The translations under genes were made by a program, and so were the position numbers. Below, piece after piece: positions 50,441-59,229 of a DNA stretch of 64,000 nt. How positions within the stretch are numbered: position 1 is the stretch's first letter; every line of letters begins with the position of its first letter. The notes below the pieces were generated by a model. The model did no database searches, had not been told where the DNA came from, and saw only the letters and a program-made list of their open reading frames with translations. Source of the DNA: CAVRRZ01 sp963723745 (GTDB lineage: Bacteria > Actinomycetota > Actinomycetes > Mycobacteriales > Geodermatophilaceae); the NCBI GenBank assembly GCA_963723745.1, contig CAVRRZ010000001.1, positions 558,001-622,000 on the forward strand, in the 5' to 3' direction.

Positions 50441-52306
50441 CTACGGCACGGGCGGTTCGTCCCTGCGGTCGGCGGCCGGGATCGGCGAGCCGACTCGCTC
50501 GACGCCCTCGTCGCCGTCGCGCCGGCGCTGCTCGGCGACTCGGCTCGGCGTCGTCCCCAGCGGGGTGTCGGGCCGCCCGTCGCCGTCGGCGTCCGGCGCG
50601 GCGCTCACCACCAGGACGAAGTCGTCACCGTGCCGGGAGATGCCGTCGACGACGGCCTGCTCGACCGCCTCGACGGCCACCGTGCGACGCAGCACCATCG
50701 GGTCGGTGCGGACGTCCTTGGCCAGGGAGACCGCGAGGCCCAGCATGACCAGGACGAACGGGAGCGCGGCGATGATCGTGAGGTTCTGCAGCCCGGTGAG
50801 CGCCTCGTCCCCGCCGACCAGGAGCATGATCGCCGCGACGGCGCCCATCACGACGCCCCAGAAGATCACGATCGGCCGGCTCGGTGCGATCGTGCCGCGC
50901 TCGGACAGCGACCCCATGACGATCGACGCGGCGTCGGCACCGGACACGAAGAAGATCGCCACCAGCAGCATCACCAGGACGGTCATCACCGTGGCCAGCG
51001 GGAACTGCTCGAGCACCGCGAACAGCTGTCCCTCAGCGGTCCCCTGGCCGGCGACGTCGACGCCGCCACGCTGGACGGCGATGCCGGCCCCGCCGAAGAC
51101 GCCGAACCAGATCAGGCTCACCACGCTGGGCACGAGCAGCACACCGGCGACGAACTCGCGGATCGTGCGGCCCCGGCTGATCCGCGCGAGGAACAGGCCG
51201 ACGAACGGCGTCCAGCTGATCCACCACGCCCAGTAGAAGACCGTCCAGCCACGCAGCCACTCGGCCATCGCGTCGCCGCCGCTGGCCTCCGTGCGGGCGG
51301 CCATCTCGCCGAGGTCGGCGAAGTAGTTGCCGATCGTCGTCGGCAGCAGGTTGAGGATGAAGACGGTGGGACCGACGACGAAGACGAACACGGCCAGGAC
51401 CAGCGCCAGCACCATGTTGATGTTGGCCAGCCACTGGATGCCCCTGGCGATGCCCGACACCGCCGAGGCGACGAACGCGGCGGTCAGGACGGCGATGATG
51501 ACGACCAGCAGGCCGCTGCCCACCTCGCCCGCCCAGCCCAGGATCTCCACGCCGCTGCCGATCTGCAGCGCCCCCAGACCCAGCGAGGCCGCAGAGCCGA
51601 ACAGGGTGGCGAAGATCGCCAGGACGTCGATGACCCTGCCGGCCGGGCCGCTGGTGCGGCGCTCGCCGAACAGCGGTGTGAAGGCCGAGCTGATCAGCTG
51701 CCGCCGGCCCCGGCGGAACGTGCCGTACGCCAGGGCCAGGCCCACCACCGCGTAGATGGCCCACGGGTGCAGCGACCAGTGGAACATCGTGGTGGCCATC
51801 GCCGTCTGGATCGCCTCCGGCGTCTCGGCGTCGACCGTGCGTGGAGGCGGGGAGACGTAGTGCGACAACGGCTCGCTGACGCCGAAGAACATCAGGCCGA
51901 TACCCATGCCGGCGCTGAACATCATCGCGATCCACGACACCGTGCGGAACTCCGGCGCCTCGTCGTCGCGCCCCAGGGGGATGCGGCCGTACCTGCTCGT
52001 GGCCAGCCAGACGATGTAGAGCACGAAGAACGAGGCGAGCAGGACGAACAGCCAGCCGAGATTGCCCATGACCCAGGCGAGGACCGAGCCGCTGGTGTCC
52101 CCGAGGTGCGCGGGGGACACGAAGCCCCACGCCACGAAGGCCAGGGCGACGACGGCCGCGACACCGAAGACCACCCGGTCCAGGTGCCCCCCGCGCTCGG
52201 CCGCCACCGGCGGCGGCTGGGCGATCGCCGGGTGCGCCCCGGCGTCGTCCGGGCCGTCGGCGGAGGCAGGCGACGATGCCTGCGGAGTGCTGGGTGTGAT
52301 GGCCAC
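50441..52306 (-). CDS. BCCT-family transporter (betaine/carnitine/choline type)
   Basis: A 621-residue secondary transporter for osmolytes, most likely glycine betaine, proline betaine or choline. It has 12 helices, a cytoplasmic N-terminal tail of about 40 residues and an Arg/Asp-rich C-terminal tail of about 110 residues of the type that senses osmotic stress in BetP. The family signature WTVFYWAWWISWTPFVGLFL and ARISRGRTIREF is intact, and helix 3 has MFSAGMGIGLMFFGVSEPLS (glycine-rich cation and substrate segment). GTG start. It neighbours an MscS channel, so uptake and release of solutes are encoded close together. Confidence 0.92.
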   Translation of the reverse strand: MAITPSTPQASSPASADGPDDAGAHPAIAQPPPVAAERGGHLDRVVFGVAAVVALAFVAWGFVSPAHLGDTSGSVLAWVMGNLGWLFVLLASFFVLYIVWLATSRYGRIPLGRDDEAPEFRTVSWIAMMFSAGMGIGLMFFGVSEPLSHYVSPPPRTVDAETPEAIQTAMATTMFHWSLHPWAIYAVVGLALAYGTFRRGRRQLISSAFTPLFGERRTSGPAGRVIDVLAIFATLFGSAASLGLGALQIGSGVEILGWAGEVGSGLLVVIIAVLTAAFVASAVSGIARGIQWLANINMVLALVLAVFVFVVGPTVFILNLLPTTIGNYFADLGEMAARTEASGGDAMAEWLRGWTVFYWAWWISWTPFVGLFLARISRGRTIREFVAGVLLVPSVVSLIWFGVFGGAGIAVQRGGVDVAGQGTAEGQLFAVLEQFPLATVMTVLVMLLVAIFFVSGADAASIVMGSLSERGTIAPSRPIVIFWGVVMGAVAAIMLLVGGDEALTGLQNLTIIAALPFVLVMLGLAVSLAKDVRTDPMVLRRTVAVEAVEQAVVDGISRHGDDFVLVVSAAPDADGDGRPDTPLGTTPSRVAEQRRRDGDEGVERVGSPIPAADRRDEPPVP

Positions 52307-52467
52307 GGATCACGGCGCCGGAACCCGACGCCCCTCCTTCCCCGTTCGACAACAGACGGCGCCCTCAGCCGGGAGGCACGACGCCGAACCGGAAGAGCAC
52401 CGTCTGGCGGTATGCCCGGCGCATCCGGCGGTCACACCTCCGGACACCACTCGGTAGGGGGACGGCG

Positions 52468-52836
52468 ATGAGGAGCGGGCGTACTCGCTGGTCGCGGCGC
52501 CGACGGCGCACGCTGGCGGCGCTGGGGGCGGGGACAGCGCTCGGGGCGCTGGGCGGCCTGCTGCCCGACGAGGTGGGCGTGACGTCGCTGTTCGTCGGCG
52601 CCCTGTGCGCGTTCCTGCTCGTCGTCGCGACCATCGTGTTCGTCGCCGTCCCGGGCCCGGGCACGCTCGAGGTGCTGCTGGATTCCCCGTCGCTGGCCGG
52701 CGCCTCGGTCGTCGTCGCCGTCCTCCTGCTCCTCGCGGCGCCCCCGGAGCTTCGCCCGCTGTGGTGGACCGGCGTCGTCGCGGCCGCCGGATGGGCGGGA
52801 GCGGCACTCTGGCGCACCCGTGGCCGGGACGGCTGA
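52468..52836 (+). CDS. Hypothetical membrane protein (122 aa)
   Basis: A short protein with an Arg-rich N-terminus (RSGRTRWSRRRRRTL) and about three to four membrane helices: LAALGAGTALGALGGLLP, SLFVGALCAFLLVVATIVFV, LAGASVVVAVLLLLAAP and LWWTGVVAAAGWAGAALW. ATG with GGGGGA upstream. The basic start and end put both termini in the cytoplasm if four helices are formed. No family recognised. It begins a same-strand group with the MscS gene and the Pro/Thr-rich anchored protein. Confidence 0.65.
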   Translation: MRSGRTRWSRRRRRTLAALGAGTALGALGGLLPDEVGVTSLFVGALCAFLLVVATIVFVAVPGPGTLEVLLDSPSLAGASVVVAVLLLLAAPPELRPLWWTGVVAAAGWAGAALWRTRGRDG

Positions 52837-52882
52837 GCCCGCGGTGGCACGCGGCGTCCGGACCGGCGAGGCTGGGACCGCC

Positions 52883-53782
52883 ATGGACGTGCTCGCGATC
52901 GCGCCGCTGACCGATCTCACCGACTGGCTCCGTGGCCGGGGCCTGGAGATCGTCCTCATCGTCCTGGCCTCGATCCTGCTGGCCCGCTTCGTCGGGTGGG
53001 CGGGCGGCCGCCTCACCGACCGGATCGACCGCCGGTCCACCGGGGGCGACGCCCTGGTCCGCTCCGAGGCGGCGAAGCACCGGCACTCCCTCACCCAGGT
53101 GCTCACCTGGGCGGCGATCGTGCTGATCTACACGATCGCGGTCTTCTTCGTCCTCGAGCGGCTCGGTGTGCCGGTGACCGGGCTGGTGGCCCCGGCGACG
53201 GTGCTGGGCGTGGGGCTGGGCTTCGGCGCGCAACGGATCGTGCAGGACGTCCTGGCCGGGTTCTTCATCATCACCGAGCGGCAGTACGGCTTCGGTGACG
53301 TCGTCGAGATCAGCGTGACGGGCGCTCCGGAGCCGGCCAGCGGCACGGTCGAGGACGTGACCTTGCGGATCACGCGCGTCCGGTCGGCCGACGGCGAGGT
53401 CATGATCGTGCCGAACGGGCAGATCGTGAAGGTCGTGAACCTCTCCCGCGACTGGGCGCGGGCCGTGGTCGACGTGCCGATACCGACCTCGATCGACGTC
53501 AACCGGGTGAACGAGATCCTGCGCGAGGTCGGCCGGGACGCCTTCCGCGATCCCGCGATGCGGCCACTGCTGCTCGACCCGCCGAGCGTCATGGGCGTCG
53601 AGAGCCTCGACCTCGACCAGGTCAACGTCCGCATGGTGGCCCGGACCCTGCCCGGCAAGCAGTTCGAGGTCGGCCGGGAGCTGCGCGTCCGGGTGGTGCT
53701 GGCCCTCCGGCAGCAGGGCATGAACCTGCCGGCCGCCGCGGGCAACACCTCCGACGACACCCCGACGGAGGTGCTCCCGTGA
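52883..53782 (+). CDS. Mechanosensitive ion channel (MscS family)
   Basis: A 299-residue small-conductance mechanosensitive channel that releases solutes on hypo-osmotic shock. Helices at about 20-40 and 72-92 lead into the pore helix TVLGVGLGFGAQRIVQDVLA (Gly/Ala-packed TM3), continuing GFFIITERQYGFGDVVEIS, the strongly conserved MscS beta domain, and VRSADGEVMIVPNGQIVKVV. The C-terminal cage domain ends around residue 285. It is typical in length. GTGA overlap links it with the next gene. It lies next to the BCCT osmolyte transporter. Confidence 0.93.
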   Translation: MDVLAIAPLTDLTDWLRGRGLEIVLIVLASILLARFVGWAGGRLTDRIDRRSTGGDALVRSEAAKHRHSLTQVLTWAAIVLIYTIAVFFVLERLGVPVTGLVAPATVLGVGLGFGAQRIVQDVLAGFFIITERQYGFGDVVEISVTGAPEPASGTVEDVTLRITRVRSADGEVMIVPNGQIVKVVNLSRDWARAVVDVPIPTSIDVNRVNEILREVGRDAFRDPAMRPLLLDPPSVMGVESLDLDQVNVRMVARTLPGKQFEVGRELRVRVVLALRQQGMNLPAAAGNTSDDTPTEVLP

Positions 53783-54264
53783 CCGAGCCGCCGCCGGGTG
53801 CCGATCCGACCGTGAGCACCGCCCCGCCCGAGGCCTCGGCCCGCCGTCGACGGCTGCCCAGCCACCTCGGCCCCGCACGGACGTCGACGGTCGTGCTGGT
53901 GGTCGCCTTCCTGGCCGTCGGGCTGCTCTACCTCTTCGTCCGCCCCGACCCTTCGGGCAGCGCGCCGCCCGAGCCGGTCCCGACCAGCCGACCGAGCCCG
54001 ACCGAGCCGGCACCGACCTCGGATCCGGCTCCCTCGACGACGTCCCCGCCCGCGACCGGCACACCGACGACGACCTCCCCGCCCGAGGAGCCGACGACCA
54101 GCGGACCGACGACCAGCGGACCGACGACCGACGGGCCGACGACCGACGGGCCGACGATGCCGTCCGAGGAGGAGCCCGCGCCCCCGGAAACCCTGCCCAC
54201 CTCCGACCCGGGCACGCCCGAGACGGGCTCACCCGCACCGGCTCCGCAGACACCTCCCGGCTGA
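53779..54264 (+). CDS. Membrane-anchored Pro/Thr/Ser-rich protein
   Basis: A 161-residue protein with a basic cytoplasmic N-terminus (SARRRRLPSHLGPARTS), one membrane helix (about 36-54, TVVLVVAFLAVGLLYLFV), and about 105 residues of Pro/Thr/Ser/Glu-rich extracytoplasmic chain. The TSGPTTSGPTTDGPTTDGPT segment is encoded by 12-bp tandem repeats near 54110-54160. It would span the thick cell wall as a stalk. Overlap of 4 bases with the MscS gene suggests a linked envelope function; no domain is recognised. Confidence 0.7.
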   Translation: MTEPPPGADPTVSTAPPEASARRRRLPSHLGPARTSTVVLVVAFLAVGLLYLFVRPDPSGSAPPEPVPTSRPSPTEPAPTSDPAPSTTSPPATGTPTTTSPPEEPTTSGPTTSGPTTDGPTTDGPTMPSEEEPAPPETLPTSDPGTPETGSPAPAPQTPPG

Positions 54265-54314
54265 CGCGCGGCCGACTCGCGCCCGCGCCGTCTGGTTCGC
54301 CGTCCACACCTGGA

Positions 54315-54388
54315 AGTTGATCATCGTCTGCGTGTCCGGTCGACCGGCGTGGCCGCACGCGCCCCGTGCACGCGGACGATGATCAACT
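54315..54388. repeat. TGATCATCGTC inverted-repeat element, copy 2
   Basis: Arms AGTTGATCATCGTCTGC (54315-54331) and the complement of AGTTGATCATCGTCCGC (54372-54388). Compared with 28405-28478 the T and C variants are exchanged between arms, and the roughly 40-bp interior matches better in reverse complement. It lies between convergent genes, 51 bases after one stop and 5 bases before the other. Confidence 0.75.
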
Positions 54389-54392
54389 CGGG

Positions 54393-54999
54393 TCAGACGC
54401 GGCGGACCGTGCGTGCGGCCGGGAGCCGGTCGGTGTAGCTGGCCGCGTTGCCGCGGATGTGGAGCAGGTCGTCGTCGCTCGCCTCGCGGACCACCCGGGC
54501 CGGGACGCCGGCGATCACCGAGCCGGGCGGGAACTTCTTGCCCTGGGTGACGACGGCGCCCGCGGCGACGATCGAGCCCGAGCCGATGTGCGCGCCGTTC
54601 ATGACGACGCTGCCCATGCCGACCAGCACGTCGTCGTCGACCCGGGCGCCGTGCAGCACCACCCGGTGGCCGACGGTGACCCCGCGACCGACCACCAGGG
54701 GGAAGCCGGGGTCGGAGTGCAGCGTGCAGCCGTCCTGCACGTTGCTGCCCTCGCCGATCTCGATGACCTCGGCATCGGCCCGGGCCACCGCGCCGTACCA
54801 GATGCTCGACCGCGGTCCCATCGTCACCGCCCCGACGACCACCGCCGTGGGGGCGACGAACGCCTCGTCGTCGATCGGCGGGGGTTCCGAAGTCGAGTTC
54901 TCCGACGAAGGCGTCCACGGGCGCACGCTCCTGCAGCTGCGAGGGAATCGGGTTGGGGAGGTCGCCGTCCACCCCAGCACAGCCGGGCGACGACCGCAC
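54393..54999 (-). pseudogene. Gamma-carbonic-anhydrase-like hexapeptide-repeat protein, one frameshift
   Basis: A left-handed beta-helix protein of the gamma-carbonic anhydrase/PaaY group. The intact frame (54393 to about 54885) starts IDDEAFVAPTAVVVGAVTMG and carries the metal histidines in CTLHSDPGF and TVGHRVVLHGARV, ending ASYTDRLPAARTVRRV. The 5' part lies in another frame (PVDAFVGELDFGTP), joined at about 54885 by a one-base change in a CCCCC/GCC context. The GTG start at 54999 is directly adjacent to the stop of the preceding gene; a later start is possible. The motif-bearing part is complete, so a sequencing error is likely. Confidence 0.72.
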
Positions 55000-55909
55000 T
55001 CAGAGCTCGATCTCGGCCACGACCTGGGGGATCTGCGGCGGGAGCTCCCGGGCGAGGAAGCCCAGCCGGCCGACCGACGACGCCAGCCGCTCCCCCGCCC
55101 GGCCGTGCAGGTAGGCCGCCCACACGGCCGCCTGCGCGGGATCGGCGCCGCGCGCGAGCAGTCCGGCGACGATGCCGGCGCGCACGTCGCCGGAGCCGGA
55201 GACGCCCGAGCCCGGCTCCGCCGCTCTCGTCCCGCCACAGCCCGACCGTCGGGCGCCGCGATCCAGGACGTCGCGCCGCCGAGCCCGACCGCCGCACCGC
55301 GCCTGCCGAGCGAGGGTCGCGCGCGGCGCCGGCCGGGTCGTCGTCGAGGTCGTCCGGCGTCGACGTGCAGCGAGAGCGCCAGCTCCTGGGGATTGGGGGT
55401 GAGCACGACCCGGCCGTCCAGGTGGAGCACGCAGTCGTCGTCGGCCGTGACGCAGGCCAGGCCGAGGGCGTCGAGCGCCAGCGGACCCTCCAGGTGCGGG
55501 CAGCAGCGCGCGCCGAACGCCTGGGTCTGCCTCCGTGTCGGTCATGCCCGGGGCCGATGAGGACGGCGGTCGGCCGACTCCGCCAGGTCGCGCACCTCGT
55601 CGGCGGCGTCGGCGCGGATCGCCCCGCGCGTCGGTCTCGGGGAGCCGCGCGGACCAGCGCCTCGGGCAGCGCGGTGGCCGCGAACGGGGCCACGACGCCG
55701 GCCGTCGCGACCTGGAGCTTGCCCGCCCCCGCCCGCAGGGCCGCCTCGGCGGCCAGGAGCACCGCGCCGAGGGTCTCCGAGCTGCCGCCGATCACCAGGA
55801 TCGAGCCGCGGGCGTTCTTGCCCCCGGTCGGCTCGGGCAGCGGCCACGCCCGGAGCACCTGGGGGGTGACGAGGGTGCCGTCGTCGGAAGGGTCGTCACT
55901 GCTCGGCAT
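55000..55909 (-). pseudogene. nnrD: ADP-dependent NAD(P)H-hydrate dehydratase, multiple frameshifts
   Basis: Repairs hydrated NADH and NADPH in an ADP-dependent reaction. The ATG at 55909 has GAGGAG. Recognisable pieces appear in successive frames: GGKNARGSILVIGGSSETLG and AAEAALRAGAGKLQVATAG (N-terminal Rossmann-like segment), LALDALGLACVTADDDCVLH, VVLTPNPQELALSL, and the ADP/active-site block GVSGSGDVRAGIVAGLLARG, ending in VVAEIEL. At least four shifts are needed. The size (about 300 codons) fits the stand-alone dehydratase domain without the NnrE epimerase. Its start overlaps the end of the phosphatase gene by 14 bases. Confidence 0.75.
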
Positions 55910-56674
55910 CGGGCTCCTCTGTGACGGTCTCGTCGTCGGCGAGCAGATGGTCGACGCTCGTTGAACGCGCGCAGCGCGAGCCGGCCCTCGGCGTCGGCGT
56001 CGTAGCGGGTGAAGCGAGGCGTTGGCGACCTGCTCGCTCCGGTCGATGTCGAGCAGCTCCTGCTCGGTCAGCTCCTCGAGCACGTACCGGAACACCATGA
56101 TCACCGCCTGGTGCGCGACGACGAGCAGGCGCTCGCCGTCGTGGCGCGAGCGCCTCGGTGGCCAGCAGGCTGCGGATCCGCAGCGCGACGTCGGCCCAGC
56201 TCTCGCCGCCGGGCGGCCGGTAGTAGAACTTGCCGAGCAGGTCCGGCGGCGCCGGGCCTCGTCGGGGAACTGCTCGCGGATGCCGGCGCCGGTCATGCCG
56301 TCGAACGCGCCGAAGTCGCGCTCGCGCAGCCGCTCGTCGGTGCGCACGCGGCAATCCGAGGGACACGAGCGGCGAGCTGCGGCGGTGCTGCGGGCGCGCC
56401 GGAACGGCGAGCTGAGCACGGCGGTGGGCCGCTCGTCGTCGGCGAGCGCGGCCAGCCATCGGCCGAGCGCCTCGGCCTGGCCCTCGCCCGGTGTCCGACA
56501 GCTCGACGTCGGGGTCGCGGACGTCGAGCTCGAGCCGGCCGGCGCCCGCCTCGTGCGCGCTGCGCGTCGGCGACGTTGCCCATGCTCTCGCCGTGCCGCA
56601 CCAGCCAGAGCGCGGACGGGCCCGGTTCGCGTGCGATCTCGTACCCCCTCGTGGACGGCGACTCCGCCGATCAT
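55896..56674 (-). pseudogene. Histidine phosphatase (phosphoglycerate-mutase-like), multiple frameshifts
   Basis: The RHG catalytic motif is present (WLVRHGESMGNVA), then LELDVRDPDVELSD in another frame, TGEGQAEALGRWLAAL, DERLRERDFGAFDGMTGAGI, and the second catalytic His in LLVVAHQAVIMVFRYVLEEL, ending VDHLLADDETVTEEPDAEQ. These pieces are all characteristic of the small broad-range phosphatases. At least five single-base shifts lie between them, for example extra C near 56488 and in the CCCCC run near 56646. Probable start ATG at 56674 (MIGGVAVHEG). Physiological substrate unknown. Confidence 0.75.
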
Positions 56675-56744
56675 CGCCGCTGCACGCGGAGCCCGCGCGG
56701 CCGAGGTGTGGACAGCGGGGGAGCGCCGGGCCAGGATCGCCGCC

Positions 56745-57330
56745 GTGACGGTGCCGACCGACCTGCCGGTGCTCGCCTTCGCCGACCAGGCCGCGTTCGA
56801 GGCGCTGGCTGGAGGCCGAGCACGCCCAGCGCCCCGGGCGTCTACGTGAAGATCGCGAAGAAGGGCGCCGGGGTGCCCTCGGTCGGCCTGCGACGAGCTG
56901 GTCGAGGCGTTGCTGTGCTTCGGCTGGATCGACGGCAAGGTCAACCGGCTCGACGACGACTTCTACCTCCAGCGGATCACCCCGCGCCGGCCCCGCAGCG
57001 TGTGGTCGCGAAGAACGTCGGCGATCGTGGCCGGCTGACGGCGGCCGGCCGGATGCGCGCCGGCCGGGCTGGCGGCGGTGCGAGGCCGCGCAGGCCGACG
57101 GCCGGTGGGAGCGCGCCTACGCCGGCTGCGGCCGACATCACCGTGCCCGAAGACCTCGCCGCGGCGCTGGCCGCCGTGCCGGCGGCGCAGCGGGCGTTCG
57201 ACGGCGCTGGACGGCACCAACCGGTACGCGGTCCTGTTCCGGGTGCACACCGCAGCCGGCTCGCAGACCCGCGCCCGGCGCATCGCAGGCGATGGTCGAC
57301 CTGCTCGCGGGCGGTGGCCGCCCCTACTGA
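56745..57330 (+). pseudogene. YdeI/OmpD-associated family protein, multiple frameshifts
   Basis: A YdeI-like cytoplasmic protein of about 190 residues. Pieces in order: VTVPTDLPVLAFADQAAFEA; GVYVKIAKKGAGVPSVGL; DELVEALLCFGWIDGK continuing to LDDDFYLQRITPRRPRSVW (the family core); GRLTAAGRMRA; EAAQADGRWERAYA; DITVPEDLAAALAAVPAAQR; LDGTNRYAVLFRVHTA; and a final DLLAGGGRPY. About nine one-base changes are needed, at roughly 56804, 56826, 56890, 57015, 57066, 57081, 57123, 57203 and 57288. Relatives were once called bacteriocin-protection proteins; their true role is unclear. GTG start is divergent from the phosphatase gene. Confidence 0.72.
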
Positions 57331-57340
57331 CCTGCGGGGG

Positions 57341-58371
57341 TCAGCGGACGATGCGGGTGGCGAACCGGTAGCCGGCCTGGTCGACGCTGGTGACCGCGAC
57401 CGGCTGGCCGAAGGTCCGCGCGTGCACCATCATGCCGTTGCCGATGTAGAGCCCGACGTGGCTGATCGGGGAGTAGAAGAAGACCAGGTCACCGGGCTGG
57501 AGGTCCGACCGCGACACCTGCATGCCGATGCCGGACTGGGCCCGGCTCGAGTGCGGCAGCGAGATCCCGGCCGCGCGCGTAGGCGAAGCTGGTCAGGCCC
57601 GAGCAGTCGAACCCGTCGGGGCCCGAGGCGCCCCACACGTAGGGTCGACCGACCTGGGCCAGCGCGAGCGCGATCGCGGTGCCCGCCGCCCCGGGCGCCT
57701 CGGGGAGGTCGTCGACGGCTCGGCGTGCGCAGCGTCGGGCCCGCGACGGCGGCGGTGACGCGCGCCTGCTCCTCGGCGGTGAGCCGGGCGAAGTCGCCTC
57801 GTACTCCGCGACCCGGCTGCTCGACCTCCTCCTTCTGCGCCTGCAGCTCGGCCAGGCCGGCCTCGGCGGTCGCGGCTGCCTCGTCCGCCTCCGCCTGCGG
57901 CCTGCCAGCGCGGCCTCCTGCGCGCGGCGAGGCCGCAGCGACGATGGTCTCGGTGTGCGACGGCGATCATGTCCAGCGTCGTCATCTGCTGGACGAGGTC
58001 GTCGGCGGACTCGCTGGTCAGGAACGCGGCGACCCGCGACTGCGTCCTGCCGGTGTAGCCGCTCTGCGCGATGGCGCGCAGCTGCGGTTCGAAGGCCGCG
58101 ACGAGCGTCCTGGGCCGTCCGCGGCCTTGCGCGGCGGCGGACTCTGCGGCGTCCTGCTGGCCGGCGACGGTGATCTCCGCCTCGTGCACCTGCTCGTCGA
58201 TGACGGTGAGCTTCTGGGCGGCCTGCTGGACCAGCTTCTCCGCCTCGCGCGGCGGTCTCCGGGTCGGCGAGCGCGGTCGTCGGTGTCGCCACGGCGCCGA
58301 GGCCGAGGACGAGGGCCGTCGCGAGCGTCACGAGGGCCCGGGTGCGGCGGGAGGTCCGAGCGAGGGTGCAC
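57341..58371 (-). pseudogene. Second NlpC/P60 endopeptidase, multiple frameshifts
   Basis: A paralogue of the protein at 28497-29579 with the same layout: a signal segment (TLATALVLGLGAVATPTTAL), a coiled-coil region (FLTSESADDLVQQMTTLDMI is a clean part), and the NlpC/P60 domain with GFDCSGLTSFAY (catalytic Cys), PISHVGLYIG (His) and MMVHARTFGQPVAV, ending YRFATRIVR. The last 60 codons are in one frame; the rest is scattered over three frames, including a shift near 57572. The GTG at 58371 has GGAGGA and is the likely start. Expected role: peptidoglycan stem-peptide cleavage outside the membrane. Confidence 0.78.
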
Positions 58372-58620
58372 CGTCGTCCTCCGTCCGTCCGCGCCGGGCC
58401 CGGGGAACGGGCCGCGTACGGTAGCGCGTCGGAACGGACGGTAAGGATTCGGTGTCGACAAGTAGCGAGGCGCGCGGGTCGCGACCCGGTGGTGCACCTC
58501 TGCCGTCACAGCGGTTCCACGGGAAACGGGAGCCCCGTGCGTCACACGCGACGCCGCGCGGTGCAGTAGGAGGGGCGCCCCGGGCAATCGCGCCGGAGCC
58601 TTCCGACGCGGGGACGGCGG

Positions 58621-58924
58621 TCAGCCGGCGAGCGGCTCCTGAGGCGTGCAGGCCGGCCAGCGTCGAGAAGTCGCGCAGGACGGCGGCGAGTTCGTCGGCG
58701 GTCCACGGCTCGCAGCAGTCACAGCCGTCGGCGGCGTAGCTGACGAGGCCGAGCTCGCCCGCGGCCTGGTCCTCGGCGATGGCGAGGTGACCGGCCGACG
58801 GGTGCCGGTGGCACGCGCAGCCGGCCGCGCACAGACCGAGGCCCCAGCCGGAGATGACGACGGTGCGACCGTCGTCCCGGACCTTGCCGACCTGGAAGAC
58901 GGACGGCTTGCGACTCCTGCTCAC
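58621..58924 (-). pseudogene. Cys/His-rich small protein (about 100 aa), one frameshift
   Basis: A protein of about 100 residues starting VSRSRKPSVFQVGKVRDDGR. It contains CAAGCACHRHPSAGHLAIAE and DGCDCCEPWTADELAAVLRD, a pattern of five or more Cys and three His that suggests metal binding. A GTG with GGGGAGG is a strong start. One extra base near 58643 moves the natural end LHAQEPLAG out of frame; removing it gives exactly 101 codons including the stop. Without the correction the frame runs on into implausible sequence. No family is recognised. Confidence 0.6.
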
Positions 58925-59229
58925 GCAGGCCTCCCCTCGACGGCTCCCCTGGGGGGAACCCGCGTGCGACCGGCTCGGTGGGCCGGTTCCGGCGTCGCCC
59001 ACAGGATCGGCACGTGCACCGGTCCGCTTGAGCGTGGTGTCGCTCCGACGAGCGAGATACTCCCCGTGCCGCCACCGACACTCACAGTAGGGATACGGAT
59101 GCGTGGCGTCGCCGCCAGAAATCGCCAATGGTCCGGCGATTGCACGGCGAGATCTGCACACTCGTACGCATCCGGCCCCGGATGCGTACGAGTGTGCAGA
59201 TCTCGCCGTCCGGGGGCGGCCGGCGAGGG
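58925..59229. other. 305-bp intergenic region with a long perfect hairpin
   Basis: Apart from the perfect inverted repeat at 59144-59209, which probably terminates the tldD-tldE transcript, only the promoter of the Cys/His-rich gene is expected. I see no coding frame with normal codon bias. Confidence 0.5.
59144..59209. repeat. Perfect 32-bp inverted repeat with a 2-base loop
   Basis: The left arm (59144-59175, beginning ACGGCGAGATCTGCAC and ending CGTACGCATCCGG) is matched without error by 59178-59209. It lies 21 bases past the tldE stop on the minus strand and could form a very stable hairpin or cruciform. Confidence 0.8.

Noticed and set aside
56644..57290. Regular spacing of the inserted bases as a formatting artefact
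   Set aside because: Estimated positions in the YdeI-like gene are spaced irregularly (about 15 to 130 bases), so no fixed line-length period is supported.
59144..59209. Attachment site or integron-like recombination site
   Set aside because: No integrase or tRNA gene is nearby and the neighbouring genes are ordinary; a terminator or palindromic repeat is simpler.
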